The notes: generated from the sequence alone by a model not told the origin. A DNA stretch of 64,000 nucleotides from Alkalibacterium sp. 20 (GCF_001885615.1 NZ_LSRN01000089.1:1-64000), one strand, 5' to 3'; positions 29,318 to 39,824 are shown, counted from the first letter of the stretch. Numbers and translations: made by a program.

Positions 29318-29639
29318 ATAACCTTTTAAGATCAAAGAGACCATACTCGCCGTTGGGGGTGAGTATGGTCGTAACTTAGAGCAGGCAAAATGCTGAGATG
29401 AAATTGATTAACATCATTTAGTGCCGGCTCAGTCTCTGAATAAACTGACTAGTCAGTAGAGATTTTTTAAGTATCTACTCAATGAATTACACCAAGTGAC
29501 TGGACGATTACTAAAGACGAACCGAAGTTCCAACGCAACCGGTCGATGTTAATCAGCAGCTACTAGATGTTTTTGAAGTGACCGCTCAAACAACGAAGGA
29601 TTACCAGTAGTCACTTGTTTTCAAGGCGATACTCAAGTG
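29318..29639. other. Gene-free stretch between tuf and the reverse operon
   Basis: It holds a second strong hairpin, GACCATACTC (29339-29348) with GAGTATGGTC (29361-29370), and a 14-bp palindrome ACTGACTAGTCAGT (29444-29457). Short frames near 29520-29610 have no start or binding site. It is the 3' region of the reverse operon. I see no gene. Confidence 0.5.
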
Positions 29640-32042
29640 CTATCTTGTCTTATAATAAGTGTTAGAGGACTTGCCTTCTATACGCGGGAGTATAGGATAT
29701 AATTCCAACATAGCTAGCGCTACCTGCCGCTGTTTTTCTGTCAGCTGATGAGCTGTTCCCCTGGGTTTATAATAGGCAGCATCGGCTAGTTCGGTGAAAT
29801 GCTCGAGTGTTTCTGTATGATCTGATACATAAGGTTTCCAGTTGTTAAAATACATCGGTATCGTTTGTCCGGCAGCGGGCTTCTGCTTTAAATAATAGAG
29901 TTTAAGGATAAGGGTAGAGGCTTGTCTCGAGGAAAGAAAGTTATTCCTTATCAGGAGTTTAAACAACCACAATACTGTATGCCAGCGGAAGATAGCGATA
30001 AAACCGGCAAATATTGAAATGAAAAGGCTGAAACGATAAAAGGTGTTACGCCATTTCAAACGATTTGCCTGTCGTGCTTCTTCTGCGGCTTCTTCACTAA
30101 TTACACGTATCGCTTCTTCGGCTGGATTGGATACATCTCCAGTCTCGTTTTCTCCAGAGATCTCGTCTGTAGTTGAAGCAGCGTCATTAACATCACCTAT
30201 GTCGATCACATCATCATTGCTGAATGAATAGGTCTGACCTCTAATGCTAGTAACGGGTTCGGTGCTAGTGACCGGGTTGGCAAAAGAGGGGCTCGGCTCA
30301 AATGGTATCCATCCGTAACTTGGGAAAAACACTTCAGACCATGAGTGAGCATTTGAATTATCCACGAGAAAATAGTCTTCCTCCAGCTCGTTAACTAGGA
30401 GGCTCCCTGGTGTGAATCCTTTGGTCCAACGGGCTGGAATCCCAACTGCCCGCAACAACACGGTCATAGCAGACGAAAAGTTGTCGCAGTATCCCACTCC
30501 TGATTCAAACAGAAAATGATCCACGTAATCGCCATTTCTGGGGGTCTGTTCTACATCAAGCAAACTATAACGATACCCACTGTCTTTTTTTAGGTAAGTT
30601 TCTATAGCGCGGATCATGTCGTATTCCGTGTCCAGTCCTTGGGTTATTTCTTCTGCCAATTCGATCACACGCTCGGGCAGAGAAGAAGGCAATTGCAGCT
30701 CTTCTTCAAACAAGAGGTAAAATAAGTCTTCATCATCTAATTCGCTTAAAGTATCATCCGTCGTTAAGTCTCTATAGGTATTGACTGTCTCTTCGCGCCA
30801 GCCATCGTCCACGCGTAAAGTTTCCTCATCGAAGCGGTCAGGAAAGGTTTCGTCATAAGCAACGGTATAGTAGGATAAAGCGTCCGGCTCAGGTTGAATA
30901 GCGAAATAACCACTCAAGGTATTTAAGCTGAAAGAGTCATCCGCGTCACTTTCAGCTAATTCGATATCAAACCAGCCATATGGATAAGCAAGATAGGATA
31001 ATTCTTTGGTCCACTCCAGTCTGGCTAGAGAAACTGATTCTGATTCAAGCAGTTCTTCACGTTGAGTGGGCCCCGCAGGACCATCTATCCAAATATTGTA
31101 AGGTGAATCGACTGATTCAAAATAATCGTCATAGTCGCTTTTCCAGCCAGACCCGGTATATTCTGTCCGATGCAGCACTTTCCAGTATTGCGGGCGAGTA
31201 GTGTAGGCTTTAAAGACAAGTGAAAAGTCCTGATGTAAGCGACCACCTAAATCAGTGTCATCCGTGCCCATGCCCGTCCGCCTAAAACCTGAGCCTATCG
31301 CATTGTCATTGACCCAATCAAATAGGCCTTTATTATCCAACTCTTTTTGATAAGCATTGGACTTTGTCTCCACCCATTCTTGAGTCGGTCGTAGATAATC
31401 CAAGCTGAAGTAAGCGATTAGAATCAGAAGCAAGGTGAATGGAATGGTTAGGAACATAGTCGTTGTGAAAAGGATCCAATTAGACTGAGTATCGATCTGG
31501 TTGAAAGCAATCAATAGAAAGCCAAACCCGATCAAGGGGATCAGATAAGATAAAACACTTTGAGAGGTAAAGGTGTGCAGCGTCAATAAATAGACGATCC
31601 CAGAAAATAATGAGGGGAGGGCCAGTTGAAAATGGAAAAGTAAGAAAGTCAGGAGTGTAATGAGTAAAAACAAGAGGCTCATCGTCAGTAAAACCGGTAA
31701 TTCGGTTAAACGAGTTGCCAGCAGATCATTCCATTGCGCGATACCTAAAGACCATGTCTCTCGAAGCCACTTTCCAAAATGGAGAAAATCAGCTGCTGGC
31801 GGAAAGAGGATGTACAAAAAGAAGGTGATCATGATTGCCTGGAAGAAGAAATAGAACCATCCTTTTTTGAAAAAGAGAGCAGCAAATTGAGTAAAGATAA
31901 AAAAAGTGAAAAGAAACCATTTACCGGGAACTTTGTTGATGTCCATGAGTAAATTCAGTATAGGTAAAAGTAAAAAACTATGCACACTTCCGAGCAATAA
32001 ATTTCGACTAAGCGCCTGTTTGTTTTTTATGGTCTGCAGCAT
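29640..32042 (-). CDS. Membrane transglutaminase-like protein (TGase core, DUF4129-like tail)
   Basis: This 800-residue membrane protein has a hydrophobic N-terminal region of about six helices (to about residue 220). A large extracytoplasmic part follows with a transglutaminase-like core: Cys519 in GVGYCDNFSSA and His566 in NSNAHSWSEV. Then come another membrane helix near 660-680 and a cytosolic C-terminal segment of the DUF4129 kind. Proteins of this type act with MoxR and DUF58 partners, and the substrate is unknown. ATG 32042 is supported by AAAGGAGG eight bases upstream, and it overlaps the DUF58 gene by 35 bases. Confidence 0.88.
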   Translation of the reverse strand: MLQTIKNKQALSRNLLLGSVHSFLLLPILNLLMDINKVPGKWFLFTFFIFTQFAALFFKKGWFYFFFQAIMITFFLYILFPPAADFLHFGKWLRETWSLGIAQWNDLLATRLTELPVLLTMSLLFLLITLLTFLLFHFQLALPSLFSGIVYLLTLHTFTSQSVLSYLIPLIGFGFLLIAFNQIDTQSNWILFTTTMFLTIPFTLLLILIAYFSLDYLRPTQEWVETKSNAYQKELDNKGLFDWVNDNAIGSGFRRTGMGTDDTDLGGRLHQDFSLVFKAYTTRPQYWKVLHRTEYTGSGWKSDYDDYFESVDSPYNIWIDGPAGPTQREELLESESVSLARLEWTKELSYLAYPYGWFDIELAESDADDSFSLNTLSGYFAIQPEPDALSYYTVAYDETFPDRFDEETLRVDDGWREETVNTYRDLTTDDTLSELDDEDLFYLLFEEELQLPSSLPERVIELAEEITQGLDTEYDMIRAIETYLKKDSGYRYSLLDVEQTPRNGDYVDHFLFESGVGYCDNFSSAMTVLLRAVGIPARWTKGFTPGSLLVNELEEDYFLVDNSNAHSWSEVFFPSYGWIPFEPSPSFANPVTSTEPVTSIRGQTYSFSNDDVIDIGDVNDAASTTDEISGENETGDVSNPAEEAIRVISEEAAEEARQANRLKWRNTFYRFSLFISIFAGFIAIFRWHTVLWLFKLLIRNNFLSSRQASTLILKLYYLKQKPAAGQTIPMYFNNWKPYVSDHTETLEHFTELADAAYYKPRGTAHQLTEKQRQVALAMLELYPILPRIEGKSSNTYYKTR

Positions 32043-33072
32043 TCAGCCGTCCTCCTTTCACTTGGAGAAGGGTATCTTCATCGATAAAGCGATGATCGAG
32101 GTGTGCGTTTAACGGCAAAGGAATCTGGACTTCACGAGATTTAATAATGATTTTACTTGAGTGTTTGTTTAACACAGACCGGGTCACTTCAGTTAGCTCA
32201 TGTTGGCTTTTGATCGGCTCGATGGTCAAGAAACTGTCTTCTGTTGTTTTTACAATCACTTTGTTCTCGAATCGTCCAATTAAAAAGATGTTTACTTTCC
32301 GAGTCGCTTTCAAGTCTTGCAGCAGGCTGTATCCAAGGCTAAGTAAGTCTTCGAAAGAGGTTGTATTGAAGCCTATAAAGTAAAAATCGACGGGTGCCTC
32401 CTCTTCAGCTTCATATTCTTTGACCATCCATTGTCCGCGTTTCAAACTGGCTTTCCAGTCGATACCGGCAAGGGAGTCGCGATTTTGAAAAGATCGGATC
32501 TCATTCATATAATAATCATGATTAAATGAACGAGACGTCTGTGTGAAGTGTGCAGTCAGAGTGTGCATCAGCTTGTCCCGTTCAGATTTTTTAAGTATGG
32601 TCGGATAGACATCAATATTGATCGGCACGGTTAATTGTGAATGCTTTTTCCAAACCCCAAATAAACCGATAGCTGTGATTTCGAGCGTGAGAGTATCATG
32701 ATGTCCTCTTGGGAGAACGACAGCTTGAAACTCACTGTCTATCTGTCTTGAAAAGAGGGTGGATGTATAAAATGTTTGCTGAGTATTATTGAGCAGCAAG
32801 TTTATTTTTACTGCGGATAGAAAGAAGGGATACCTTCTTTTGTTTTGAATCGTAAAAGCGAACGAAAATCGATTGTCGTCTTTTTTGATCCGTTCAGTAT
32901 GAGTGAGGTGATAAGATTGACGTGTGGAAAGAAATGAAGAGATGATCCAAAGTGTCAGAGCATAGAAAATAAACCAGGAGGCATTCGTTGGGAAGATAAG
33001 GGTGTAAACAACAATTGTTAGATAGAATAATAGAAATAAGACAAGCCGGATTACGTACATAAATTTAGTCAT
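32008..33072 (-). CDS. DUF58 domain-containing protein
   Basis: This 354-residue protein has two N-terminal membrane helices (about 5-50), a beta-rich middle, and the DUF58 core with GIDWKASLKRGQWMVKEYE. DUF58 proteins have a von Willebrand A-like fold and pair with MoxR ATPases. Its start codon overlaps the moxR stop by four bases (ATGA), which indicates translational coupling. A maturation or stress-protein chaperone role with MoxR is inferred from context. Confidence 0.88.
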   Translation of the reverse strand: MTKFMYVIRLVLFLLFYLTIVVYTLIFPTNASWFIFYALTLWIISSFLSTRQSYHLTHTERIKKDDNRFSFAFTIQNKRRYPFFLSAVKINLLLNNTQQTFYTSTLFSRQIDSEFQAVVLPRGHHDTLTLEITAIGLFGVWKKHSQLTVPINIDVYPTILKKSERDKLMHTLTAHFTQTSRSFNHDYYMNEIRSFQNRDSLAGIDWKASLKRGQWMVKEYEAEEEAPVDFYFIGFNTTSFEDLLSLGYSLLQDLKATRKVNIFLIGRFENKVIVKTTEDSFLTIEPIKSQHELTEVTRSVLNKHSSKIIIKSREVQIPLPLNAHLDHRFIDEDTLLQVKGGRLNAADHKKQTGA

Positions 33073-34034
33073 CGTCTGAACCTGACTTGAGTCGGAATCA
33101 TTAACTCTTTCGTCAGTTGTTCTATAAATGCGTCGATTTCATCCTTGCTTAAATTATTCTCGAATAATAAACGGTGTCGGTACAGAGGTTTGAGGATGGT
33201 TAAAATATCTTGAGGAATAACATAATCACGCCCTGCCAGTAAGGCATGAGCGCGGGCAGAGGCTAAAGCGAATTGATTCCCTCTAGGACTGATACCTAGT
33301 CTTACTGCAGGATGATTACGCGTTAACGATGCCAAAGATACAATATATTTAAGCAGGTTTGTTTCAGCATGAACCTGTTCAACTGTGTCTTTCAGAGTTA
33401 AGAATTCTTCGAGGGACATAACGGGTTTCAGTTTTTCAACTTCTTTTTGCTGATCGGGAGCTGCCAGCATCTGAATCTCCTGATCGGTTTCCGGATAGCC
33501 TATAGATAATTGGAAAAGAAAACGATCCAATTGTGCTTCAGGTAGAGGGTAGGTCCCTTTATATTCGATCGGATTCTGAGTAGCTAAAACAAAAAAGGGA
33601 TTTGGCAGGGCATGGGTCACGCCATCTAAAGTCACTTGCCTTTCAGACATGGCTTCGAGCATAGCGGCTTGGGTCCGCGGCGACGTCCGGTTGATTTCAT
33701 CAGCGAGCAGGAGTTGATTGAAGATAGGACCTTTACGGAAACTAAATAATGTGCCATCAGCATTAGGAACAGAAAAGCCTATAATGTCAGAAGGGATGAG
33801 GTCAGGTGTGAACTGGATACGCGCGAAATCAGCATCAAGACATTTGGCAATCGTGCGGATCAAAAGTGTTTTGCCTACGCCAGGAATATCTTCGAATAAA
33901 ACGTGACCGCCGGCTAACATTGCGACGATCGTTAATCGGGTGACATCCTTTTTCCCAATGACAATGCTGTCCACAGTATCGATCAGCGTGTGAAGCTTTT
34001 CGATAGACAAATGTGTCTGCTGGATAAACGCCAT
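33069..34034 (-). CDS. MoxR family AAA+ ATPase
   Basis: This 321-residue AAA+ ATPase has Walker A DIPGVGKT (residues 49-56), Walker B LLLADEINR followed by TSPRTQAAMLEAM, and a sensor region ATQNPIE. It is the first gene of the reverse operon with DUF58 and transglutaminase genes, the classic MoxR module thought to assemble or activate a protein complex. ATG 34034 follows AAGGAGGG. The operon sits between tuf and rpsJ, which are close neighbours in many Bacilli. Confidence 0.92.
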   Translation of the reverse strand: MAFIQQTHLSIEKLHTLIDTVDSIVIGKKDVTRLTIVAMLAGGHVLFEDIPGVGKTLLIRTIAKCLDADFARIQFTPDLIPSDIIGFSVPNADGTLFSFRKGPIFNQLLLADEINRTSPRTQAAMLEAMSERQVTLDGVTHALPNPFFVLATQNPIEYKGTYPLPEAQLDRFLFQLSIGYPETDQEIQMLAAPDQQKEVEKLKPVMSLEEFLTLKDTVEQVHAETNLLKYIVSLASLTRNHPAVRLGISPRGNQFALASARAHALLAGRDYVIPQDILTILKPLYRHRLLFENNLSKDEIDAFIEQLTKELMIPTQVRFRR

Positions 34035-34117
34035 ATCGTTCCCTCCTTTTTTCGCAGTATTTAAAAACAGGCTATCTGTATGAAGACAGCTGAAAAGTTG
34101 TTTTGTTTCTTTCTATT

Positions 34118-34146
34118 ATTGTATAGAGAATAGCTAGATAATTCAA
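34118..34146 (-). promoter_or_regulatory. Promoter of the moxR-DUF58-transglutaminase operon
   Basis: On the minus strand TTGAAT (34141-34146) and TACAAT (34118-34123) are separated by 17 bases. The leader to the moxR start is about 75 bases. Confidence 0.7.
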
Positions 34147-34391
34147 CGATTTAGCCGGACGAGGCATCGACAGATCGATAGCCGAAACGACTTGGGTGGA
34201 TAGCTGTTACAGGAGGAAGGATGGAAGAAAACAAAAAGTAATAGTAATATATAGAAGAAACAGCAAAAAGAGAAAAGCACTATACAGGTGAGATATTTCA
34301 AACTTTCGCGACGCTAGAAAAAAATAGACGAGGAATAAAAAGGTGCGCACGTGAAAACTTTTACGTTATTAAAAAAAAGAAAGAAAAAGAC
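34147..34391. other. Gene-free spacer between divergent operons
   Basis: About 245 purine-rich bases between the moxR and rpsJ promoters. AGGAGG at 34211 precedes a six-codon frame (34221-34241), too short to call. Nothing else is seen. Confidence 0.45.
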
Positions 34392-34420
34392 TTGATTAAA
34401 TTATTTGTTGTCTGTATACT
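34392..34420 (+). promoter_or_regulatory. S10 operon promoter
   Basis: TTGATT (34392-34397) and TATACT (34415-34420) with a 17-base spacer. The S10-spc-alpha cluster of more than 14 kb follows. Confidence 0.8.
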
Positions 34421-34628
34421 TATAAAGGTGTCTGTGAGTGACGCTTCTTTTCTGGAAAAAGAGCATACCGTAAGGGTTTTGCCCGACATCCAGAAGGGGA
34501 GGTTGAATCGCAGAACCAAGGCTAGGAAGCGAGAGGTTGCGACACACCCGGGTGCATTGCCATGGAGGGTCGTTGGAAATTTTCGTGGAGCTAGGTTTAT
34601 TTTTTAAATAAGCGAAGGAGGGAAAATC
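34421..34628 (+). promoter_or_regulatory. Structured rpsJ (S10 operon) leader
   Basis: A leader of about 200 bases that is GC-rich compared with the surroundings, containing GCGACACACCCGGGTGCATT around 34548-34567 and a T6 run shortly before the rpsJ binding site. S10 leaders regulated by L4 are known in other bacteria. The strong base composition suggests a conserved RNA structure here, but no terminator stem is obvious. Confidence 0.5.
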
Positions 34629-34937
34629 ATGGCAAAACAAAAAATACGTATTCGTTTGAAAGCTTACGAACATCGCGTGCTTGATCAATCAGCAGATAAA
34701 ATTGTGGAAACAGCAATAAGAACTGGGGCGACCGTATCTGGTCCGATTCCATTGCCGACTGAACGTCAATTGTTTACTGTAATCCGTTCACCGCACGTAT
34801 ACAAAGACTCGCGCGAACAATTCGAAATGCGCACTCACAAACGTTTAGTGGATATTATAAACCCAACAGCTAAAACTGTTGATGCTTTAACTAAACTTGA
34901 CTTACCATCAGGCGTAGACATTGAAATCAAACTATAA
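34629..34937 (+). CDS. rpsJ: 30S ribosomal protein S10
   Basis: This 102-residue S10 (also NusE in antitermination) begins [21 protein letters not shown] and keeps the flexible loop [21 protein letters not shown] that reaches the 30S head. AAGGAGGG lies seven bases before ATG 34629. First gene of the S10 operon. Confidence 0.98.
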   Translation: MAKQKIRIRLKAYEHRVLDQSADKIVETAIRTGATVSGPIPLPTERQLFTVIRSPHVYKDSREQFEMRTHKRLVDIINPTAKTVDALTKLDLPSGVDIEIKL

Positions 34938-34974
34938 TAAATAATAAAAAATATAAAATAACGGAGGTGTACTC

Positions 34975-35607
34975 ATGACCAAAGGAATCTTGGGAAGAAA
35001 AGTCGGAATGACTCAAATGTTCAGTAAATCAGGTGAATTACTACCTGTAACAGTAATCGAAGTTCAGTCAAACGTTGTCTTGCAAGTTAAAACAACTGAG
35101 ACAGACGGTTACAATGCTGTTCAATTAGGGTATGAAGATAAACGTGAAGTTTTATCTAACAAACCGGCACAAGGTCATGTTAAAAAAGCTAACACGGCTC
35201 CTAAGCGCTTCATTCGAGAAATACGAGATGCTGAGCTAGAGGACGTAGTAGTTGGAAATGAATTAAAAGTAGACACATTTGCAGAAGGTGACATCGTTGA
35301 TGTCACAGGAACGTCTAAAGGTAAGGGATTCCAAGGGGTTATCAAACGTCACGGCCAAAGCCGTGGACCCGAAACTCACGGATCTCGTCATCATCGTCGT
35401 CCTGGTTCGATGGGTATGGCTACTCATCCCGGTAAAGTATTCAAAGGGAAGAAATTAGCTGGCCGTATGGGTGGAGAAGTAGTAACTGTACAAAATCTTG
35501 AAGTAGTAGGCGTTGATACAGAACGTAACGTTCTATTGATTAAAGGTAATGTACCTGGTTCTAAAAAAGCACTTATAGAAATTAAATCTGCAGTAAAATC
35601 TAAGTAA
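34975..35607 (+). CDS. rplC: 50S ribosomal protein L3
   Basis: This 210-residue L3 starts [16 protein letters not shown]. The long central extension that approaches the peptidyl transferase centre ([19 protein letters not shown]) is intact. The start follows CGGAGGTG. Order rpsJ-rplC-rplD is standard. Confidence 0.98.
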   Translation: MTKGILGRKVGMTQMFSKSGELLPVTVIEVQSNVVLQVKTTETDGYNAVQLGYEDKREVLSNKPAQGHVKKANTAPKRFIREIRDAELEDVVVGNELKVDTFAEGDIVDVTGTSKGKGFQGVIKRHGQSRGPETHGSRHHRRPGSMGMATHPGKVFKGKKLAGRMGGEVVTVQNLEVVGVDTERNVLLIKGNVPGSKKALIEIKSAVKSK

Positions 35608-35631
35608 TAGTAGGAAGGGAGGACTAGCAGA

Positions 35632-36255
35632 ATGCCAACTGTAAAGTTATTTAAACAAGACGGAACGCAAAATGGTGAAGTAACTTTAAACGATGCGATC
35701 TTTGGGATCGAACCAAACGAAAACGTTGTTTTTGATGCAATCACTATGCAACGTGCGTCTTTAAGACAAGGAACACACGCAGTAAAAAACCGTAGCGCAG
35801 TACGTGGCGGGGGACGCAAACCATGGCGTCAAAAAGGAACTGGACGTGCGCGTCAAGGTTCAATCCGTTCACCACAATGGCGTGGAGGTGGCGTTGTCTT
35901 CGGACCAACACCACGTTCATACAGTTACAAATTACCGAAAAAAGTTCGTCGATTAGCTATTAAATCTGTTTTATCTGCGAAAGCAGCAAGCGATGAAATC
36001 ATCGTATTAGAAGGTTTGAACTTCGATGCACCGAAAACAAAAGAATTCAGAGCTGTGCTTACTAATCTTGATTCAAGTAGAAAAGCATTGGTTGTCGTAG
36101 AAGATGATAATGAATTTGCAAAATTATCTGCACGTAATATTCCCGGAGTTAAAGTAGTAGCTCCTAACAATGTATCCGTGCTAGACGTTGTTTCGCATGA
36201 CAAACTCATCTTGACGAAGGCTGCTCTGGAAAAAGTAGAGGAGGCTCTTAATTAA
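35632..36255 (+). CDS. rplD: 50S ribosomal protein L4
   Basis: This 207-residue L4 has the extended loop that lines the exit tunnel ([20 protein letters not shown]). L4 is the autogenous regulator of the S10 operon in some bacteria, which makes the long rpsJ leader of interest. GGGAGG precedes ATG 35632. Its stop overlaps the next start by one base. Confidence 0.97.
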   Translation: MPTVKLFKQDGTQNGEVTLNDAIFGIEPNENVVFDAITMQRASLRQGTHAVKNRSAVRGGGRKPWRQKGTGRARQGSIRSPQWRGGGVVFGPTPRSYSYKLPKKVRRLAIKSVLSAKAASDEIIVLEGLNFDAPKTKEFRAVLTNLDSSRKALVVVEDDNEFAKLSARNIPGVKVVAPNNVSVLDVVSHDKLILTKAALEKVEEALN

Positions 36256-36545
36256 TGGATGCACGCGACATAATATTACGCCCGATCATTACTGAAGCTT
36301 CGATGTCTGCTATGGAAAATAAAAAGTACACATTTGAAGTTCATGTTCGCGCTAAAAAAACAAACATCAAAAAAGCTGTTGAAGAATTATTCGATGTAAA
36401 AGTTGACAAAGTCAACGTTATCAATACAGCTCCTAAACCTAAACGCATGGGACGTCACGAAGGTCATACTAAAAAACGTCGTAAAGCGATTGTAACTTTA
36501 AAAGCTGATTCTAAAGATATTGCATTGTTCGGAGACGAAGAATAA
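36255..36545 (+). CDS. rplW: 50S ribosomal protein L23
   Basis: This 96-residue L23 is at the tunnel exit and docks SRP, trigger factor and SecYEG. It begins [17 protein letters not shown]. The start ATG shares its first base with the rplD stop (TAATG), so translation is coupled. GAGGAGG lies within the end of rplD. Confidence 0.97.
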   Translation: MDARDIILRPIITEASMSAMENKKYTFEVHVRAKKTNIKKAVEELFDVKVDKVNVINTAPKPKRMGRHEGHTKKRRKAIVTLKADSKDIALFGDEE

Positions 36546-36600
36546 GAACTTAATTTTAATATAGGTTTCGATAAACTAGCTTAACAAGGAGGGGAATAAC

Positions 36601-37440
36601 GTGGCAATTAAGACATACAAAGCTACCACAAACGGACGTCGTAACATGACAGGGTCTGATTTCGCAGAAATCACAACTAATAAGCCTGAGAAAAGCTTAC
36701 TAAGACCAAGCCCAAAACGTGCCGGACGTAACAATGCTGGTAAAATTACTGTCCGTCATCAAGGCGGCGGCCACAAACAAAAATACCGTGTGATTGATTT
36801 CAAACGTCAAAAAGATGACGCCCGCGGTATTGTTAAAACCATTGAATATGATCCAAATCGTTCCGCAAACATCTCATTGATTCAATATGAAGATGGAACG
36901 AAAACTTACATCTTATCACCTAAAGGAATCGAAGTAGGCCAAAACATCTATTCAGGTCCTGATGCTGATATCAAAGTAGGGAATGCCTTACCATTATCTA
37001 ATATCCCTGCTGGTACAGTAGTACACAACATTGAAATGAAACCAGGTAAAGGCGGACAATTAGTTCGTTCAGCCGGAACTTCAGCTCAAGTATTAGGTAA
37101 AGAAGGTAAATACGCACTTATTCGTTTAGGTTCAGGAGAAACACGCTTGATCTTAGCTAGCTGTCGCGCAACGATCGGTGCAGTTGGTAACGAACAACAT
37201 GAATTAATCAACATTGGTAAAGCAGGACGTAACCGTTGGTTAGGTAAACGTCCGTCAGTTCGTGGTTCTGTAATGAACCCTAACGATCACCCACACGGTG
37301 GTGGTGAAGGTAAAGCGCCTATTGGTCGCCCAAGCCCAATGTCACCATGGGGTAAACCAACTCTTGGTAAGAAAACACGTTCAAGTAAGAATCGTTCAGA
37401 TAAACTTATCGTACGTCGTCGTAAAACTAAGAAAAAATAA
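36601..37440 (+). CDS. rplB: 50S ribosomal protein L2
   Basis: This 279-residue L2 is essential for subunit association and peptidyl transfer. The C-terminal segment with [21 protein letters not shown] includes the conserved histidine near the catalytic centre. The start is GTG 36601, preceded by AAGGAGGGG. Confidence 0.98.
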   Translation: MAIKTYKATTNGRRNMTGSDFAEITTNKPEKSLLRPSPKRAGRNNAGKITVRHQGGGHKQKYRVIDFKRQKDDARGIVKTIEYDPNRSANISLIQYEDGTKTYILSPKGIEVGQNIYSGPDADIKVGNALPLSNIPAGTVVHNIEMKPGKGGQLVRSAGTSAQVLGKEGKYALIRLGSGETRLILASCRATIGAVGNEQHELINIGKAGRNRWLGKRPSVRGSVMNPNDHPHGGGEGKAPIGRPSPMSPWGKPTLGKKTRSSKNRSDKLIVRRRKTKKK

Positions 37441-37514
37441 GCAAAAATAAGCCAAACAGCAAAAAAATTATAACGAGAAATATTATGGGGTAAACCCGAA
37501 GAGGAGGGCAATAC

Positions 37515-37790
37515 ATGAGCCGTAGTTTGAAAAAGGGACCTTTCGTCGATGATCATTTGATGAAAAAAGTTCGCGAAATGGATGATGACAAGAAACGTGT
37601 AATTAAGACATGGTCACGTCGTTCAACTATCTTTCCGAACTTTGTAGGTTATACCATTGCCGTATATGACGGAAGAAAACATGTGCCAGTCTATGTTCAA
37701 GAAGACATGGTTGGACACAAATTAGGTGAATTTGCACCAACAAGAACGTACCGCGGACACGGAAAAGATGACCGCACTACGAAACGTTAA
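37515..37790 (+). CDS. rpsS: 30S ribosomal protein S19
   Basis: This 91-residue S19 binds 16S rRNA in the head with S13. It starts [15 protein letters not shown] and has the conserved [15 protein letters not shown] region. GAGGAGGG precedes the ATG. Confidence 0.98.
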   Translation: MSRSLKKGPFVDDHLMKKVREMDDDKKRVIKTWSRRSTIFPNFVGYTIAVYDGRKHVPVYVQEDMVGHKLGEFAPTRTYRGHGKDDRTTKR

Positions 37791-37811
37791 GAGCGAAGGG
37801 AGGATACATTC

Positions 37812-38168
37812 ATGGCAGAAACAGTAACAGCAGCTAAAGCAACTGCTCGTACGATTCGCATCGCACCACGTAAAGTACGTATGGTGATCGATACCATCAG
37901 AGGGAAAAGTGCTGCAGAAGCTATTTCTATCCTTCGCTTCACTAACAGAGGCGCAGCGGTAGCGGTAGAGAAAGTTTTAATGTCAGCGATAGCAAATGCT
38001 GAACATAATTACGATATGGATATTGAAGAATTAGTCTTAAGTGAAGCCTATGTAAATGAAGGAGCTACTTTAAAAAGGTTCCGTCCACGTGCTAAAGGTG
38101 CAGCATCACGAATCAACAAACGTACTAGCCACATTACCATTGTGGTAACAGAGAAGAAGGAGGGGTAA
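37812..38168 (+). CDS. rplV: 50S ribosomal protein L22
   Basis: This 118-residue L22 has the beta-hairpin ([20 protein letters not shown], about residues 85-104) that reaches into the exit tunnel near the macrolide site and looks wild-type. GGGAGG precedes ATG 37812. Only three bases separate it from rpsC. Confidence 0.97.
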   Translation: MAETVTAAKATARTIRIAPRKVRMVIDTIRGKSAAEAISILRFTNRGAAVAVEKVLMSAIANAEHNYDMDIEELVLSEAYVNEGATLKRFRPRAKGAASRINKRTSHITIVVTEKKEG

Positions 38169-38171
38169 TCA

Positions 38172-38828
38172 GTGGGACAAAAAGTAAATCCTCATGGTAT
38201 GCGTGTTGGCGTCATTCACGACTGGGACGCAAAATGGTACGCAGAAAAAGATTTTGCAGACAAATTACATGAAGACCTTGCTGTTCGTGAGTACATTGCT
38301 AAAAAATTAAGTGATGCCTCCGTTTCTCGTGTAGAAATCGAACGTGCAGCAAACAGAGTTAATGTTTCAATTCATACTGCTAAACCAGGAATGGTTATTG
38401 GTAAAGGCGGAACAGAAGTTGATTCATTAAGAAATGGATTAAATAAATTAACTGGTAAACGAGTACACGTTAATATCGTGGAAATTAAAAGACCAGATCT
38501 AGATGCTTTATTAGTAGCTAAGAGTATTGCTGAACAATTAGAAAACCGTATTTCATTCCGTCGTGCACAAAAACAAGCTCTTCAACGCACAATGCGTTCA
38601 GGTGCTAAAGGTGTCCGTACAATGGTTGCTGGTCGACTAAATGGAGCAGATATCGCTCGTAGCGAAAGCTTTGCTGAAGGAAGTGTTCCTTTGCATACTA
38701 TTCGTGCAGATATAGATTATGCTAACGAAGAAGCCGATACTACCTATGGTAAAATCGGAGTCAAAGTATGGATTTATAAAGGAGAAATTCTTCCTGAAGT
38801 TAAGGAAGACAAGAAAGGAGGGAAATAA
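38172..38828 (+). CDS. rpsC: 30S ribosomal protein S3
   Basis: This 218-residue S3 is at the mRNA entry tunnel and has an N-terminal KH domain (GMVIGKGG loop) and a C-terminal domain. The start is GTG 38172 with AAGGAGG inside the end of rplV. It ends three bases before rplP. Confidence 0.98.
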   Translation: MGQKVNPHGMRVGVIHDWDAKWYAEKDFADKLHEDLAVREYIAKKLSDASVSRVEIERAANRVNVSIHTAKPGMVIGKGGTEVDSLRNGLNKLTGKRVHVNIVEIKRPDLDALLVAKSIAEQLENRISFRRAQKQALQRTMRSGAKGVRTMVAGRLNGADIARSESFAEGSVPLHTIRADIDYANEEADTTYGKIGVKVWIYKGEILPEVKEDKKGGK

Positions 38829-38831
38829 TCA

Positions 38832-39263
38832 ATGTTAGTACCAAAACGTGTAAAACACCGTCGCGAATTCCGTGGTAAAATGCGTGGAGAAGCAAAAGGC
38901 GGCAAAGAGATCGCTTATGGTCAATATGGTTTACAAGCACTTGACTCTGTATGGATCACAAGTAGACAAATTGAATCAGCTCGTGTAGCGATGACTCGTT
39001 ATATGAAACGTGGTGGGAAAGTTTGGATTAAAATTTTCCCTCACAAACCAGTGTCAGCTAAGGCAATTGGTGTTCGTATGGGTTCTGGTAAAGGAGCTCC
39101 TGAGAGCTGGGTATCACCTGTCAAACGTGGTAAAATAATGTTTGAAATTGGTGGAGTATCTGAAGAAGTAGCTCGCGAAGCATTGCGTTTAGCTTCACAC
39201 AAACTACCGGTTAGAACTAGAGTAGTAACTCGTGAAGAAAGTGGTGACTCAAATGAAGGCTAA
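38832..39263 (+). CDS. rplP: 50S ribosomal protein L16
   Basis: This 143-residue L16 helps position A-site tRNA. It begins [19 protein letters not shown] and includes the [20 protein letters not shown] region. AAAGGAGGG lies in the end of rpsC. Its last 11 bases overlap the start of rpmC. Confidence 0.98.
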   Translation: MLVPKRVKHRREFRGKMRGEAKGGKEIAYGQYGLQALDSVWITSRQIESARVAMTRYMKRGGKVWIKIFPHKPVSAKAIGVRMGSGKGAPESWVSPVKRGKIMFEIGGVSEEVAREALRLASHKLPVRTRVVTREESGDSNEG

Positions 39264-39444
39264 TGAATTAAACAGCTTATCCACTACTGAATTAATTGAA
39301 AAAGAAGCAGAATACAAAGAAGAGCTATTTAACTTACGCTTTCAATTAGCTACTGGACAATTAGAAAACACCGCTCGTATAAATGCAGTACGCAAAAATA
39401 TCGCGCGTGTTAAAACTGTATTGCGCCAAGCTGAAACGGCATAG
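39253..39444 (+). CDS. rpmC: 50S ribosomal protein L29
   Basis: This 63-residue helical-hairpin L29 is at the tunnel exit. I start at ATG 39253 ([17 protein letters not shown]), which matches L29 proteins, rather than at 39232. The binding site is weak, and the 11-base overlap with rplP suggests coupled translation. Confidence 0.93.
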   Translation: MKANELNSLSTTELIEKEAEYKEELFNLRFQLATGQLENTARINAVRKNIARVKTVLRQAETA

Positions 39445-39485
39445 TAAGAAGATAAAGCAATAGCTTATTCAAAGGAGGCTAGCAA

Positions 39486-39749
39486 ATGGCTGAACGTAAT
39501 AATCGTAAAGTGTATCAAGGAAAAGTGACTTCTGACAAAATGGATAAAACCATTGTTGTTGAAATCGCAACTCAAAAACAACATCCTAAATACAAAAAAC
39601 GTATAAAATACTCAACTAAATTTAAAGCACATGATGAAAATAACACTGCTAAAACTGGCGACGTTGTTAAAATCATGGAAACACGTCCGTTATCTAAAGA
39701 TAAACGATTCCGTTTATTAGAAGTGGTTGTTGAATCAGTAGTTTTATAA
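39486..39749 (+). CDS. rpsQ: 30S ribosomal protein S17
   Basis: This 87-residue OB-fold S17 is needed early in 30S assembly. The conserved segments [13 protein letters not shown] and [13 protein letters not shown] are present. AAAGGAGG precedes the ATG. Confidence 0.98.
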   Translation: MAERNNRKVYQGKVTSDKMDKTIVVEIATQKQHPKYKKRIKYSTKFKAHDENNTAKTGDVVKIMETRPLSKDKRFRLLEVVVESVVL

Positions 39750-39824
39750 TACGAAATCCGGGAAACCGGGAGCTACACAACGACGGAGTAATCTTTGTCG
39801 TGAGTTTGAAAGGAGGATCCTAAC

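Noticed and set aside
34221..34241. Six-codon frame behind a good AGGAGG
   Set aside because: Too short to call; purine-rich DNA makes such sites by chance.
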